Positions 19,728-29,496 of a DNA stretch of 64,000 nt are shown in pieces (the stretch's first letter is position 1; every line of letters starts with the position of its first letter). The position numbers and the translations under genes were made by a program. A model generated the notes under the pieces. That model was not told the DNA's origin and made no database searches. It saw only the letters and a list, made by a program, of their open reading frames with translations. The stretch comes from an uncultured Prochlorococcus sp. (GTDB lineage Bacteria; Cyanobacteriota; Cyanobacteriia; PCC-6307; Cyanobiaceae), in assembly GCA_902589115.1 (NCBI GenBank), contig CACIRS010000004.1, positions 1 to 64,000 on the forward strand. Direction: 5' to 3'.

Positions 19728-20303
19728 TTACAGTCCCTCCAAATTGACCTCTAAGAATCTTGCCAATTTGGCACCTTCCTGCTCAAGTTGAGCTAGTGGA
19801 ACTGGCTGCCCTACTCCAGATAAAGGTAAATCTCGACGACCCTGGATGCGCAATGCAATTCTTCGTTTTGGATTAATACCTTCTTTAACTTCTAACTTGA
19901 CGGCCTTTACTTCTTTTAAAGGGATCTCAATCTTGATTTCTTTGAAAACCCCTCTTCTAGAGACAGATAATGTTCCCCTTTGTTTATCAAAAATATTTGA
20001 TCCAGATCCAAAATCGATAACCACTAGAGTCCACAGATAAATAGCCAATAAAAAAGCAGCAATTCCGTAAATACCCATCAATAGTCCTTGAGGGACAAAA
20101 ATCAAGCTCGCTGGATGCCCTAAAGGCAGAAGATCTTGTCCTCGATAACTTGATAAGGAAGCCAAGACAAATCCGGTTCCTCCGATCGTTACCATTGATC
20201 CCACAACAAAATTTGACATTTTTCGAGAACCAAGAACTATCTGCTCAAACAAAGATTGTGAAGGCTGTTCAGCTGAGGTGCTGTTCTTAAGATCAATTGC
20301 CAT
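19728..20303 (-). CDS. ycf4: Photosystem I assembly protein Ycf4
   Basis: Ycf4 is a thylakoid protein that helps build photosystem I. The 191-residue product has two central transmembrane helices ([20 protein letters not shown] and [19 protein letters not shown]) and the conserved C-terminal stretch [17 protein letters not shown] and [12 protein letters not shown]. The start ATG is at 20303. It is divergent from psbD over a 177-base region, an arrangement known in marine picocyanobacteria. Confidence 0.95.
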   Translation of the reverse strand: MAIDLKNSTSAEQPSQSLFEQIVLGSRKMSNFVVGSMVTIGGTGFVLASLSSYRGQDLLPLGHPASLIFVPQGLLMGIYGIAAFLLAIYLWTLVVIDFGSGSNIFDKQRGTLSVSRRGVFKEIKIEIPLKEVKAVKLEVKEGINPKRRIALRIQGRRDLPLSGVGQPVPLAQLEQEGAKLARFLEVNLEGL

Positions 20304-20389
20304 GACAGGTTCAAATCCAACCCATTGTTAATTGCAAAGGTTAATTGAGATCAATTCAGAAGGCATTGAGAAATGAATAACCAATACAA

Positions 20390-20480
20390 GCAGTTTCATA
20401 TGAGGGGTGAATTTCCCCAAATACCCCTTAGGGATTGTTAAAGTCTCTCGGTATCCCAAAAGCTCAGCACCGTTTCTCTC
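20390..20480 (+). promoter_or_regulatory. psbD leader with two short hairpins
   Basis: The region before psbD contains GGGG-TGAATTT-CCCC (20404-20418) and CCC-TTA-GGG (20425-20433), which could fold separately or in alternative pairings. No strong Shine-Dalgarno sequence precedes the psbD ATG. I infer a structured 5' leader; the exact promoter cannot be placed with confidence. Confidence 0.35.
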
Positions 20481-21557
20481 ATGACGATCGCTGTTGGACG
20501 CGCCCAGCAAAGAGGATGGTTTGACGTCCTCGATGACTGGCTTAAACGCGACCGCTTCGTTTTTATTGGCTGGTCAGGCCTTCTTCTAATGCCAACTGCC
20601 TACCTGGCAATTGGTGGTTGGTTCGTAGGAACCACTTTTGTTACTTCCTGGTATACCCACGGAATAGCAAGCTCTTATCTAGAAGGTGCAAACTTTCTTA
20701 CAGCCGCTGTTAGCACCCCTGGCGATGCCATGGGTCATAGCCTCTTATTACTTTGGGGCCCTGAGGCACAAGGTGATTTCGTTCGCTGGTGTCAACTAGG
20801 CGGCCTATGGAATTTCGTTGCCTTGCATGGCACTTTCTCTCTGATCGGCTTCATGTTGCGTCAGTTCGAGATAGCTCGATTACTTGGCCTTCGTCCATAT
20901 AACGCCCTAGCCTTTTCTGCCCCTATTGCGGTATTTCTCAGTGTTTTCCTGATTTACCCACTTGGTCAGCACAGCTGGTTCTTTGCTCCATCCTTTGGTG
21001 TAGCAGCTATTTTCCGCTTCATTCTCTTCATTCAAGGCTTCCACAACTGGACCCTAAATCCATTTCACATGATGGGTGTAGCTGGAATTCTTGGAGGTGC
21101 TCTGTTATGCGCCATTCACGGTGCAACTGTTCAGAACACTCTCTATGAGGATTCAACAGCTCTATCTGGTGGTAAAGCTCAAAGCACAACTTTTAGAGGC
21201 TTTGATCCAACCCAAGAAGAAGAAACCTATTCAATGGTTACAGCAAATCGTTTCTGGAGTCAGATTTTCGGTATTGCTTTCTCAAACAAGCGTTTTCTTC
21301 ACTTCTTTATGCTCCTAGTACCTGTAATGGGTATGTGGGCCCCTTCTATCGGAATCGTTGGACTTGCACTCAATTTGCGAGCTTATGACTTCGTTAGTCA
21401 AGAGATCAGAGCAGCTGAGGACCCTGAATTTGAAACCTTCTACACGAAGAACATTCTTCTGAATGAGGGCATGCGCGCTTGGATGGCTACAGCCGACCAG
21501 CCACACGAAAACTTTGTATTCCCTGAGGAGGTACTGCCCCGTGGAAACGCCCTTTAA
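20481..21557 (+). CDS. psbD: Photosystem II D2 protein
   Basis: D2 is one of the two reaction-centre subunits of photosystem II and binds pheophytin and the QA quinone. The sequence is canonical: [20 protein letters not shown], the helix D region [20 protein letters not shown], and a C-terminus [18 protein letters not shown]. Five transmembrane helices are present and the length of 358 is normal. The last 17 bases overlap psbC in a shifted frame, the widely conserved psbD-psbC overlap. Confidence 0.98.
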   Translation: MTIAVGRAQQRGWFDVLDDWLKRDRFVFIGWSGLLLMPTAYLAIGGWFVGTTFVTSWYTHGIASSYLEGANFLTAAVSTPGDAMGHSLLLLWGPEAQGDFVRWCQLGGLWNFVALHGTFSLIGFMLRQFEIARLLGLRPYNALAFSAPIAVFLSVFLIYPLGQHSWFFAPSFGVAAIFRFILFIQGFHNWTLNPFHMMGVAGILGGALLCAIHGATVQNTLYEDSTALSGGKAQSTTFRGFDPTQEEETYSMVTANRFWSQIFGIAFSNKRFLHFFMLLVPVMGMWAPSIGIVGLALNLRAYDFVSQEIRAAEDPEFETFYTKNILLNEGMRAWMATADQPHENFVFPEEVLPRGNAL

Positions 21558-22923
21558 TAATCTTCTAAAGGCTCCAAACCAGAGTCTTGAAGAGACTGGC
21601 TATGCCTGGTATGTAGGCAATGCTCGTTTAATCAACCTATCTGGGCGTCTACTCGGTGCCCATGTAGCCCATGCAGGCCTAATGGTCTTCTGGGCTGGAG
21701 CGATGCTTCTTTATGAAGTCAGTCACTTCACCTATGACAAACCCATGTGGGAACAGGGTTTAATACTTATCCCCCATACAGCAATGTTTGGATATGGGAT
21801 AGGGCCTGGTGGAGAAATTACTGATATTTATCCATTTTTTGCAGCAGGTGTTGTCCATTTAGTTGCTTCAGCAATCCTTGGATTTGGAGGGATTTGGCAT
21901 GCTTTAGCCGGCCCAGAAAAATTGGAAGAAGCCTTCCCATTTTTCTCAACCGACTGGAGAGACAAAAACCAAATGACCACCATTCTTGGTCGTCATTTAT
22001 GCGTTCTTGGATTGGGATCACTCCTTTTTGCATTGAATTGGCAATTCCTAGGTGGTCTTTATGACACCTGGGCTCCTGGTGGAGGAGCAGTAAGGCTTGT
22101 AACTCCAACTATGGATCCAAGAATTATTTTTGGATACCTTTTTGCCACTCCATGGGGAGGCGGCGGCTCAATGGTTGGTGTCAACTCAGTTGAGGACATA
22201 GTTGGTGGTCATTATTGGTTAGCAATCCTCGAACTAGTAGGTGGTCACTTCCACATGCAAACCAAACCATACGGTTGGGCTCGCAGAGCTTTCATTTGGA
22301 ATGGAGAAGCACTTTTGGCTTATGCATTAGGTGGCCTATGTGTTGCAAGTTTTATTGCATCAACATTTGTTTGGTTTAACAACACTGCATATCCTTCTGA
22401 GTTCTACGGTCCAACAAACGCAGAAGCATCTCAGGCACAAAGTTTTACTTTCCTAGTGAGAGACCAACGTATTGGTGCAAACGTTGGCTCCACAATGGGT
22501 CCTACTGGACTAGGTAAGTACCTGATGAGATCTCCTACTGGAGAAATTATCTTTGGTGGAGAAACAATGCGTTTTTGGGACTTCAGAGGTCCTTGGCTAG
22601 AGCCTCTTCGTGGACCAAATGGATTGAGTCTCGACAAGATCCAAAATGATATTCAGCCTTGGCAAGTGCGTCGAGCAGCTGAATATATGACCCATGCTCC
22701 TAATGCCTCCATTAATTCAGTTGGTGGAATCATTACAGAGCCAAATGCTGTTAATTTTGTGAATCTCCGTCAGTGGTTAGCTTCGGCTCACTTCTTCCTT
22801 GGCTGGTTTACATTCATAGGACATCTTTGGCATGCAGGTAGGGCAAGAGCCGCTGCTGCTGGTTTCGAAAAAGGTATTGATCGTAAGAACGAACCAGTAC
22901 TCGCGATGCCAGATTTAGATTGA
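21541..22923 (+). CDS. psbC: Photosystem II CP43 chlorophyll protein
   Basis: CP43 is the inner antenna of photosystem II and supplies a ligand to the Mn4CaO5 cluster from the large lumenal loop between helices V and VI. Six membrane helices with paired histidines are visible, and the loop contains [20 protein letters not shown] with the conserved glutamate and arginine. The track ORF begins at 21463, but the known start is GTG at 21541 ([14 protein letters not shown]), overlapping psbD by 17 bases. A strong terminator follows. Confidence 0.97.
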   Translation: METPFNNLLKAPNQSLEETGYAWYVGNARLINLSGRLLGAHVAHAGLMVFWAGAMLLYEVSHFTYDKPMWEQGLILIPHTAMFGYGIGPGGEITDIYPFFAAGVVHLVASAILGFGGIWHALAGPEKLEEAFPFFSTDWRDKNQMTTILGRHLCVLGLGSLLFALNWQFLGGLYDTWAPGGGAVRLVTPTMDPRIIFGYLFATPWGGGGSMVGVNSVEDIVGGHYWLAILELVGGHFHMQTKPYGWARRAFIWNGEALLAYALGGLCVASFIASTFVWFNNTAYPSEFYGPTNAEASQAQSFTFLVRDQRIGANVGSTMGPTGLGKYLMRSPTGEIIFGGETMRFWDFRGPWLEPLRGPNGLSLDKIQNDIQPWQVRRAAEYMTHAPNASINSVGGIITEPNAVNFVNLRQWLASAHFFLGWFTFIGHLWHAGRARAAAAGFEKGIDRKNEPVLAMPDLD

Positions 22924-22952
22924 TTTTTAACTTTTAGATTAGGAATCAACCT

Positions 22953-22984
22953 TAAGGACCTCTTTTTAAGAGGTCCTTTTTTTT
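22953..22984 (+). terminator. Rho-independent terminator of psbD-psbC
   Basis: A perfect stem, GGACCTCT and AGAGGTCC with a TTTTA loop, is flanked by AA on the left and eight T on the right. It lies 30 bases after the psbC stop codon. Confidence 0.92.
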
Positions 22985-23032
22985 ATTGAGTTACATTTTA
23001 AGCAAATTGATTTTTAACTTGATCAATATTTT

Positions 23033-23665
23033 TTAATACACAATCCTAGTTAGGCTTTCTCTCAACCAAGGCAAACTAAGTCCAATAACATTAGAGTAAC
23101 AACCTTCTATTGAACTTATGAATTGGCTTCCTTTTCCTTCTAAAGCAAAGCCGCCAGCACATACTAATGGCTCTCCAGTTGCAACATATTCTTCAATATC
23201 TTTCTTACTTAACTCAACGAAATTTACTTTTGTCGATATAGTTTTTTTTATAGAAAAATTCTTATCGATCCAAGTGCTATGACTTCCATTAATATGTACT
23301 AAATCCAATGAATGTCCAGTATGTAAGAAACCACTTTTAGCAGACATTTTCTCCCATCGTCTAATTGCCTCATTTTGGTTACTAGGTTTCCCAAAAACCT
23401 CTCCTTCAAATTCAAAAACAGAATCGCATCCAAGAACTGCGCAAGTTTCATTCCGCCATTTATTCTCAAAAGACCCCGATCGAATTCTTGATGCAACAAT
23501 TTCTGCCTTCGCAGAAGCAAGTCCTTGAACTAATTTAACCGGATCATGATTTTTTAATTTTGACTCATCTAATTCACTGATTATGACTTCATGAATAATC
23601 CCAGCTTGCATAAGCAATCTATGACGGGCAATGGAAGCCGAAGCGAGAATCAACACTCTAAACAA
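23033..23665 (-). CDS. maf: Maf-like nucleotide pyrophosphatase
   Basis: The Maf family hydrolyses non-standard or modified nucleoside triphosphates to limit their incorporation. The signature N-terminus LILASASIARHRLLMQAGI matches SxSPRRxxLL in degenerate form. VLGCDSVFEFEGEVFGKP carries the catalytic aspartate, and YVATGEPLVCAGGFALEGKG the C-terminal motif. At 210 residues it is family-sized. It lies convergent with psbC and divergent from the next gene. Confidence 0.9.
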   Translation of the reverse strand: MFRVLILASASIARHRLLMQAGIIHEVIISELDESKLKNHDPVKLVQGLASAKAEIVASRIRSGSFENKWRNETCAVLGCDSVFEFEGEVFGKPSNQNEAIRRWEKMSAKSGFLHTGHSLDLVHINGSHSTWIDKNFSIKKTISTKVNFVELSKKDIEEYVATGEPLVCAGGFALEGKGSQFISSIEGCYSNVIGLSLPWLRESLTRIVY

Positions 23666-23729
23666 AAGAAATCACTCACACTCTTAGGCTGCCATTTAAA
23701 GAAACTTTCAACACCTTGGCTAACAAGAG

Positions 23730-24104
23730 ATGGAACCAATTGAAAGACTCAGCATAAAAAGAGCTAAACAAACCTTTCGCTGTCTCCCATTTAATTCAAC
23801 CTTTTACGTAGATGCTAAATCTCTAGGCCTAAATGCAAAAAATGTTTTTAAAAATAAAAGCAGATACAGTAATCCAAATATGAATTGGTTCTCAACATCA
23901 GACGCCATAGAAGCTGATTTTAGATGGCTAATAACTGTAGGGATACTTCGTAGAGAAGTTGATGGGCAAGGTTTAACCTCAAAAATCCGACTTACACCCT
24001 TAGGACGACAAATTTTAGAAAATGAAGCTAACTTGCCTGAGGAAATACCAAGCTGGTCTGAAAAAATTAGCCAATGGCTTAGGCGCAAAAGGTATTTGCA
24101 ATGA
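23730..24104 (+). CDS. Conserved cyanobacterial protein linked to cobQ
   Basis: This 124-residue soluble protein has a winged-helix-like feel in its second half ([35 protein letters not shown]), suggesting a DNA- or protein-binding fold; this is inference. It overlaps the cobQ start by 4 bases (ATGA), so it is translationally coupled to cobalamin synthesis. I know of uncharacterised cyanobacterial proteins of this size next to cobQ but cannot name the family with certainty. Confidence 0.6.
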   Translation: MEPIERLSIKRAKQTFRCLPFNSTFYVDAKSLGLNAKNVFKNKSRYSNPNMNWFSTSDAIEADFRWLITVGILRREVDGQGLTSKIRLTPLGRQILENEANLPEEIPSWSEKISQWLRRKRYLQ

Positions 24105-25612
24105 GTTCATATTCTTCTCAAAGTCCATTAATGATTCTAGGGACATGCAGTGGCGCTGGAAAGTCTCTTATGACAGCAGCAATCTGCAGAGTATTGAAAA
24201 GAAAAGGGGAATATCCAATCCCCTTTAAAGGTCAAAACATGAGTAACAATGCTTGGGTTGATGAAGATGGAGGAGAGATGGCTTATTCCCAAGCGATGCA
24301 AGCTTGGGCTGCTGGAATAAAGCCAAGTTCTGCAATGAATCCTGTTCTTTTAAAACCGCAAGGGGATAGTACCAGTGAAGTGATTCACCTAGGCAAAAGT
24401 GTTGGGATTACTGAAGCAAAATCTTATTACGAAGAGTGGTTTGACTCTGGATGGGAAGCAATATGTACAGGCCTAAATAAACTTAAGGAATCAAATCAGT
24501 CTGGAAGATTTGTACTTGAAGGTGCAGGAAGTCCAGTAGAAGTTAATCTGAAACATCGAGACTTAACGAATTTGCGATTAGCAAAGTATATTAATGCAAA
24601 TTGTATATTAGTTGCTGACATAGAAAGAGGTGGAGTATTTGCTCAAATAATAGGAACGATTGCATTATTAAGTCCTTGCGAGAGAAAATTAATTAAGGGA
24701 ATTATAATCAACCGTTTCAGAGGTGATCGTCAACTCTTCAATCAGGGCAAGGACTGGCTTGAGGAAGAAACTGGCATTCCTGTACTTGGAATTATGCCAT
24801 GGTTAAATGAAGTTTTCCCCCCTGAAGATTCATTAGACTTATTAGAAAGAAAAGGTCAAAAATATAATGCAGAAATACATATAGCAGTTATAAAGCTACC
24901 TTCGCTAAGCAACTTCTCAGATTTAGATCCTTTAGAAGCAGAAAAAAGTGTCAAATTAATATGGGTTAAGCCTGGCGATCAATTAGGTTCTCCAGATGCT
25001 GTAATCATCCCAGGCAGTAAGCAAACTATTAGAGATCTAAATATTCTTCATTCGACGGGTTTAGGTATGCAAATAAAAAATTATGCTAATCAAGGTGGAA
25101 ACATATTTGGCATTTGTGGAGGTTTACAAATGCTTGGAAGAAAACTCGAAGATCCTCATTTTTTAGAAGGTTCTTATAAGTCTAATAACAAGGAGGTACT
25201 AGGTTTAAACCTTATTCCTATCAAAACAATCTTTTCAAAAGAAAAGGTTTTAATAAATCGCGAAGTAAAATTTTATTGGCCTGCCTCTAATAAAGTAAAT
25301 GGATTCGAATTGCATCATGGGCATAGCAAACTGATTAATCTGGATGACCAATACACCAAAGAGATCGCTGCGATACCTTCTATTGGATGGGTTACAAATA
25401 AAAGGACTGGTTTCAATGTAGCTGGGACCTATTTGCATGGGATATTTGAGAATGGATCATGGAGAAGGCAGTGGCTTAACAACTTAAGGGAGAAGAAAAG
25501 AATTCCAGCATTAATAACCAATGTTCCAAATCACTTCGAAAATAGGGATAAAATCTTAGACTTACTAGCAGATGAATTCGTTAAGAACATTAAGCTTGAA
25601 AGGGTTATCTAA
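24101..25612 (+). CDS. cobQ: Cobyric acid synthase
   Basis: CobQ amidates four carboxylates of adenosylcobyrinic acid a,c-diamide with glutamine and ATP. The N-terminal P-loop-like domain starts [20 protein letters not shown], followed by [12 protein letters not shown] and [13 protein letters not shown], all typical. The C-terminal glutaminase-like domain shows [15 protein letters not shown] with the nucleophile cysteine and [10 protein letters not shown] with the histidine. The length of 503 is standard. The ferredoxin gene begins one base after its stop. Confidence 0.96.
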   Translation: MSSYSSQSPLMILGTCSGAGKSLMTAAICRVLKRKGEYPIPFKGQNMSNNAWVDEDGGEMAYSQAMQAWAAGIKPSSAMNPVLLKPQGDSTSEVIHLGKSVGITEAKSYYEEWFDSGWEAICTGLNKLKESNQSGRFVLEGAGSPVEVNLKHRDLTNLRLAKYINANCILVADIERGGVFAQIIGTIALLSPCERKLIKGIIINRFRGDRQLFNQGKDWLEEETGIPVLGIMPWLNEVFPPEDSLDLLERKGQKYNAEIHIAVIKLPSLSNFSDLDPLEAEKSVKLIWVKPGDQLGSPDAVIIPGSKQTIRDLNILHSTGLGMQIKNYANQGGNIFGICGGLQMLGRKLEDPHFLEGSYKSNNKEVLGLNLIPIKTIFSKEKVLINREVKFYWPASNKVNGFELHHGHSKLINLDDQYTKEIAAIPSIGWVTNKRTGFNVAGTYLHGIFENGSWRRQWLNNLREKKRIPALITNVPNHFENRDKILDLLADEFVKNIKLERVI

Positions 25613-25613
25613 A

Positions 25614-25859
25614 ATGGGAAAAGAAGTAATCCAAACAAATTGGCCAAATGGTAAAACCATAAATATTAAAATAGGAACTCCTCTTTTGGAGGCTGCTAAA
25701 GAAGCGGGAATATCAATACCAACTGGATGTCTTGGAGGCAGTTGTGGGGCATGTGAAATAGAGATTAATGGAGAAGTAGTTCGAGCCTGTATAACCGATG
25801 TAAATAAGAGTCATCAAACCTCATTGGATATAAGCTTCTATGATGACCCTTATTGGTAA
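25614..25859 (+). CDS. Plant-type [2Fe-2S] ferredoxin
   Basis: The 81-residue protein carries CLGGSCGACEIEINGEVVRAC, the cysteine pattern CxxxxCxxC plus a distal cysteine of plant-type clusters. The track ORF starts at 25572 inside cobQ; the ATG at 25614 is better because it leaves a normal N-terminus and sits one base after the cobQ stop. Its position behind cobQ suggests an electron donor in or near cobalamin synthesis, which is inference. Confidence 0.88.
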   Translation: MGKEVIQTNWPNGKTINIKIGTPLLEAAKEAGISIPTGCLGGSCGACEIEINGEVVRACITDVNKSHQTSLDISFYDDPYW

Positions 25860-25918
25860 ACAAGAAACTTCAATTAGTGTAAAGTAAAAATAAAATTAAA
25901 ATATCTAGAAAAGAATTT

Positions 25919-26380
25919 CTAGAATGAGATATCTTTTAAGATTTCATGAGCAAACGAAGTTAATGGTAATATAAGTGAAATTGAACCAGCTAGAACTATG
26001 TTTGTTATATAAAAAACAAATCTTTTTTTACCGGCCAATCTATTACGCACGACAATCATTATTAGTAGAAATAATGTCGTAGAAGATGCAAGTAAGACTG
26101 AGCTTATTTTATCAATAAAGAAATTAAAATGAAAACCAAAATTACCTATTCCATCTATATCTAGATTGAAATCTTTAAAAACCTCATTGTTCCATTCTTT
26201 TGCAAGTATTAAATAGCTGATCAGAATTGAAAGTCCTATAGATAAGAACAAAATGTAGGTAACAGGCTTAGAAAGCCTGTTCATTGTTCTATTAAAACTC
26301 AGCAAAAGAATACCTATAAAACAAGCACCCATAAATGGCGATGCAGGTATCAGCCAGGCAAGCTCTAAAACATCAAGCAT
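25919..26380 (-). CDS. Short NdhF-like membrane protein (N-terminal part only)
   Basis: The first lines resemble the start of NdhF (chain 5 of NDH-1): LELAWLIPASPFMGACFIGI, then FNRTMNRLSK, FHFNFFIDKISSVLLA and LFLLIMIVVRNRLAGKKRFV fit the order of NdhF helices 1-3. NdhF normally has over 600 residues, and this ORF stops cleanly at 153 with no remaining sequence after it. It is either a conserved short paralogue or a decayed NdhF copy. The quinone-pumping core helices are missing, so it cannot act as a normal NdhF. Its ATG shares one base with the preceding gene's stop. Confidence 0.65.
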   Translation of the reverse strand: MLDVLELAWLIPASPFMGACFIGILLLSFNRTMNRLSKPVTYILFLSIGLSILISYLILAKEWNNEVFKDFNLDIDGIGNFGFHFNFFIDKISSVLLASSTTLFLLIMIVVRNRLAGKKRFVFYITNIVLAGSISLILPLTSFAHEILKDISF

Positions 26381-26490
26381 TATCTTGCCTTACTAGTTGC
26401 TTTGGAAAGCTCTACAAACAACTCTCTTAATCCAATCAAAGCAAGTACTCCAAAGATCAATCCTAATGTAACTGGCAAGATTTCCTGCAT
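26380..26490 (-). CDS. 36-residue membrane peptide upstream of the NdhF-like gene
   Basis: MQEILPVTLGLIFGVLALIG is followed by a short charged tail ending KATSKAR. One membrane helix is predicted by eye. The stop TAA overlaps the next ATG (TAATG), which indicates translational coupling with the NdhF-like protein. It might be a small NDH-1-associated or photosynthetic peptide; the family is not recognised. Confidence 0.5.
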   Translation of the reverse strand: MQEILPVTLGLIFGVLALIGLRELFVELSKATSKAR

Positions 26491-26748
26491 GACTGATAAA
26501 TCACTTACATGTTTGCTAGCAAATTTTTTTAATTTAGACAATTAACCTAACCCAAGCACAGCTATGTCGTAAGCAATATTGCCTACCAGTCAAGAGCGAA
26601 AGGTTTGAAATAACTGTTTTTGAATCTCTGTTATTAAGAAAATCCATTATTAATCGATAAATCGAATCATAATAATATTTATAAAAACAAAATATAATGC
26701 ATTAATAATGGGCTAATTTTAAAATATAAATAGTTGCCCCAACATAAC

Positions 26749-26907
26749 ATGCTTATCTACATATTAATAATAATAGCAATACTTATCTTCTCCTTTTTAG
26801 GTTTCAGATTGAATAAAGTCGAGCGATTTTATTCAACCAAAAAGTCTAAACGAAAAATGGTTAAACGAATTCGAAAAAGAGGTTTAAAAAGAAATAAAAA
26901 ATTTTGA
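26749..26907 (+). CDS. 52-residue single-helix protein with a very basic tail
   Basis: ATG at 26749 opens a frame encoding MLIYILIIIAILIFSFLGF followed by a lysine- and arginine-rich tail (KKSKRKMVKRIRKRGLKRNKKF). The pattern of one N-terminal membrane helix with a basic cytoplasmic end is clear, but no family is known to me. It stands alone in an AT-rich stretch with about 258 bases of featureless sequence upstream, where hydrophobic ORFs can arise by chance. Confidence 0.4.
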   Translation: MLIYILIIIAILIFSFLGFRLNKVERFYSTKKSKRKMVKRIRKRGLKRNKKF

Positions 26908-27037
26908 TTCCGAAAAATATCTTTAGCCTGTTTCCAATAGATCAGATATTTTACAAAGAATTAAAAATTGAGATGAACATACTTAATTCCTTATAACTAG
27001 CTATGCCTTATGATAAAGACTTGCAATTTTCTTTTCT

Positions 27038-27286
27038 ATGCAAAACAATCAAGGCTCATCTACCAACGAAGATATAAATCTTGTAGGAACAGAATCATCT
27101 AATATTGATTCATTACCTAAATGGATTAATAATGATGGACAAGAAGTTAAAGAAGTTTTTGGATTCAATGAAAATGCTGAACTAGTTAATGGAAGAGCTG
27201 CGATGATAGGCTTTTTAATGCTTATACTTACCGAAATTATCTTTCATGGGGATCCAGTGACTAAAAGTATATTTGGATTAGGCTGA
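27038..27286 (+). CDS. hli: High-light-inducible protein (Hli/SCP)
   Basis: The C-terminal half carries the chlorophyll-binding motif in ENAELVNGRAAMIGFLMLI, the ExxNGRxAMIGF signature of high-light-inducible proteins. A single membrane helix ends near the C-terminus at TEIIFHGDPV. The N-terminal 45 residues are polar and unlike other members. These proteins bind chlorophyll and carotenoid, protect photosystem II and associate with Ycf39. Prochlorococcus often carries several copies in genomic islands. Confidence 0.93.
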   Translation: MQNNQGSSTNEDINLVGTESSNIDSLPKWINNDGQEVKEVFGFNENAELVNGRAAMIGFLMLILTEIIFHGDPVTKSIFGLG

Positions 27287-27357
27287 ACAATCAAGACAAG
27301 TTAAATTGAACAATATATTATATTTAATTTATCTAGTAAATCACTGCTATTTATTCA

Positions 27358-27762
27358 ATGAATAAAAAAAGGTCAAGACCAATTACAAATTTAGAAGAAT
27401 TTGAAAGAGCAATAAAACTTGCAAGCCTTGAGGATAGTGAATTGCAAATCATTGAATATGTACGTTTTATAGGAACATTTAGTCAGCCAAGCCTAATAAA
27501 AGAACTTAGAATTAAATCAAAACCTCCTATCCTATCCAGAATCTGCACTGCAAGCAGGAAGATAGGTATCCATATGCCAACTCATTTTAAAAAAGTTCGA
27601 GAATGGTCTGAAATGGTTAGTGCAGAAGGAGTGAGATGGGATGGAGATTTAATTTGTAGTGCTGCTTGGAATATTGATGGGAAAAGACTTTGCCCAGAAG
27701 AGGGAACATCGCAGTTCCATATATTTTCTGTACACCAAGAGCTATTTCAAGGTTTTGACTAA
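27358..27762 (+). CDS. Conserved soluble protein, function unknown
   Basis: The 134-residue product has no membrane helix and no recognised motif. It contains IIEYVRFIGTFSQPSLIKELRIKSKPPILSRICTASRKIG, which could be a helix-turn-helix-like core, and an aromatic C-terminus (WSEMVSAEGVRWDGDLICSAAWNID). It follows the hli gene by 71 bases on the same strand. The composition is that of a real protein. It may belong to the picocyanobacterial flexible gene set. Confidence 0.55.
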   Translation: MNKKRSRPITNLEEFERAIKLASLEDSELQIIEYVRFIGTFSQPSLIKELRIKSKPPILSRICTASRKIGIHMPTHFKKVREWSEMVSAEGVRWDGDLICSAAWNIDGKRLCPEEGTSQFHIFSVHQELFQGFD

Positions 27763-27776
27763 GAAATAATCTTTAG

Positions 27777-28055
27777 TTATCTACCACCTAAACCTAAAAA
27801 AGATAGAACGAAGTTATCAAAGCCGTGATAACCAGCCATCTGGGCAATTAACAGTATAAATAGCCAAGCCAAATGTAATGCGCCCAATAGAACAAAATGT
27901 CTCCACAGGCCATATGTAAATGGAGCCACACCTACAGGTTTAAAAGATTTTGTCATACCAACATAAGCTTTATTCTTGCTCTTATTATTATTTGTATTTG
28001 GCATATCAGCTTTTTCAATATTTTTTGTTGGCAATGATTGTGGTGAGCTAGTCAT
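27777..28055 (-). CDS. Small membrane protein with histidines beside the helix
   Basis: This 92-residue protein has a polar N-terminal half rich in Asn and Lys, then a hydrophobic segment FTYGLWRHFVLLGALHLAWL and FILLIAQMAGYHGFDNFVLS. Histidines at both ends of the hydrophobic stretch are of the type that ligate chlorophyll or haem in photosynthetic proteins, but I cannot assign a family. It is convergent with the preceding gene, 14 bases apart, with no terminator visible between them. Confidence 0.55.
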   Translation of the reverse strand: MTSSPQSLPTKNIEKADMPNTNNNKSKNKAYVGMTKSFKPVGVAPFTYGLWRHFVLLGALHLAWLFILLIAQMAGYHGFDNFVLSFLGLGGR

Positions 28056-28427
28056 AGTTTATTTGGTGAAGAAAGCTAATTAATTATCTTTATTGATTAG
28101 CACATTTACGTCTTACCAAAAACAAAAAAAAGCAAGAATATAACCAATTCGAAGATTAATTACATATAAATGGTAAATTTTATACCAATAAGGTCTTGAT
28201 ACTGATTCCCGCTTATTTTGGAATTTACATGCAATCGACCTCCTAGATGATCCACAAAAGAATCTCCAACTCGGCCTAAAACTTTTGATGACTTAGCTCA
28301 AAAGATAAATAAAAGGAGATTTAACTTATCTTCGTTAAATTTGGCACGAAGATTCTGATCTTAGGTTACTTAAAGTTTGCACTATGCGATATCTATTGAT
28401 GCAAAATAGCTATAAAGCTAATCTCCT
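28056..28427. other. Gene-free AT-rich gap
   Basis: No ORF with a usable start is seen. One in-frame stretch reads GLDTDSRLFWNLHAIDLLDD, ending soon after in LKLLMT and a stop; it looks protein-like but has no start codon, and could be a remnant. The right end must carry the promoter of the next plus-strand gene. Confidence 0.4.
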
Positions 28428-28820
28428 ATGGAAACCTTTAAAACATTTTTATTTGGAATCAGCGGAATAAGCATGATCTTTTGGGTTGCGGTCATTGGCA
28501 TGTGGCATGTTGACATGTTTCCAAAAATCTTTAATTCCGATCAATTTCAAACTATTGGATTGGGGAATTCTCCTGTTCCCAAAAGATCTGATGTCAAATC
28601 GTTGGTAGCAGAAGGCGCTCTAAGGCCAGATATTGAAAATACAGGGCTTACTGACAGAGCAAAATATTCCAGAAAGTCATTAGTTGTAGCAGACTTTAGC
28701 CCTTTAGAAGATGGATATGGAGTAAACCGGCTTTATACTTCAATGATTTTAAGCCTAGGAGTAATGTCATTTATAATAATCACTTATGGTTTACATAGTG
28801 GATTTAGTTTAATTACCTAG
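28428..28820 (+). CDS. Two-helix membrane protein, function unknown
   Basis: The 130-residue protein begins with a hydrophobic helix (FLFGISGISMIFWVAVIGMW), has a polar middle of about 75 residues, and ends with a second helix (SMILSLGVMSFIIITYGLHS). The middle would then lie on one side of the membrane. I do not recognise the family. Spacing of 371 bases upstream suggests a separate promoter. Composition and length resemble other photosynthesis-related small proteins of Prochlorococcus. Confidence 0.55.
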   Translation: METFKTFLFGISGISMIFWVAVIGMWHVDMFPKIFNSDQFQTIGLGNSPVPKRSDVKSLVAEGALRPDIENTGLTDRAKYSRKSLVVADFSPLEDGYGVNRLYTSMILSLGVMSFIIITYGLHSGFSLIT

Positions 28821-29040
28821 TTAAAAAAAATTCAGATCTTCTCAAATTCTTTATGGTTAATTAAGTAATATAATATAAGAAAATTTTTTCTATAATAATC
28901 ATCTGCAAGTAGATCAAAATAGCAAGAGAAGATATAAATTTAATCCAGGCATGCTTCAATTATTACCAAGAGAAGTATTAATTTATATATATTCAAATGG
29001 TCTTTTTAAGTAAATTAAAGTTGGATACTTAGGCAATCAA

Positions 29041-29331
29041 ATGGAAACTTTAGACCCAAACGAATCAATTCTTAGTCCTGAAAAATCAATTGATCAGTCA
29101 AGTACATCTAAACCTGTAGTTCAAGTTTCTACTCCAGAGTTTAAAAATCCAGCTTCCCCATATACTGCATTAAAAAGCTCTTTACAAGAAGGAGTAGGGA
29201 GTTCCCCAGAAAAAATTAAGTTCTTTGGTCCTAGGTTTATGACCATTTGGGTAATGCCTATCGCATTAACAGGAATAGTAATGGAGTTTTTATTCGTAAG
29301 CCCTCTTCGAAATAGCAATCCTTTTAGTTAA
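29041..29331 (+). CDS. Small protein with a C-terminal membrane helix
   Basis: This 96-residue protein has a Ser/Pro/Glu-rich N-terminal 65 residues and a C-terminal hydrophobic segment (FMTIWVMPIALTGIVMEFLF). The arrangement is that of a tail-anchored protein. No family is recognised. It lies 220 bases after the previous gene and before another small membrane protein on the same strand. Confidence 0.5.
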   Translation: METLDPNESILSPEKSIDQSSTSKPVVQVSTPEFKNPASPYTALKSSLQEGVGSSPEKIKFFGPRFMTIWVMPIALTGIVMEFLFVSPLRNSNPFS

Positions 29332-29496
29332 AAGATTTAAGAATAAACCCTAGTCAATTAAATAAAGTTAGTAATTAATAATTTATTTTTAAAGATAAAA
29401 TTGAGTCGATCTCCTTTTTTTGTTATAGGATTGAAAATATCTGCCCTATTTAGGGTATTCCTACATTAGGATGAAGATATTAATATTAAAGAAATT

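Noticed and set aside
28195-28310. Protein-like stretch GLDTDSRLFWNLHAIDLLDD in the gap
   Set aside because: It follows a stop codon and has no usable start, so it is at best a remnant.
28979-29011. Twenty-codon ORF beginning MLQLLPREVL nearby (from about 28951)
   Set aside because: Too short, in AT-rich DNA, with no further support.
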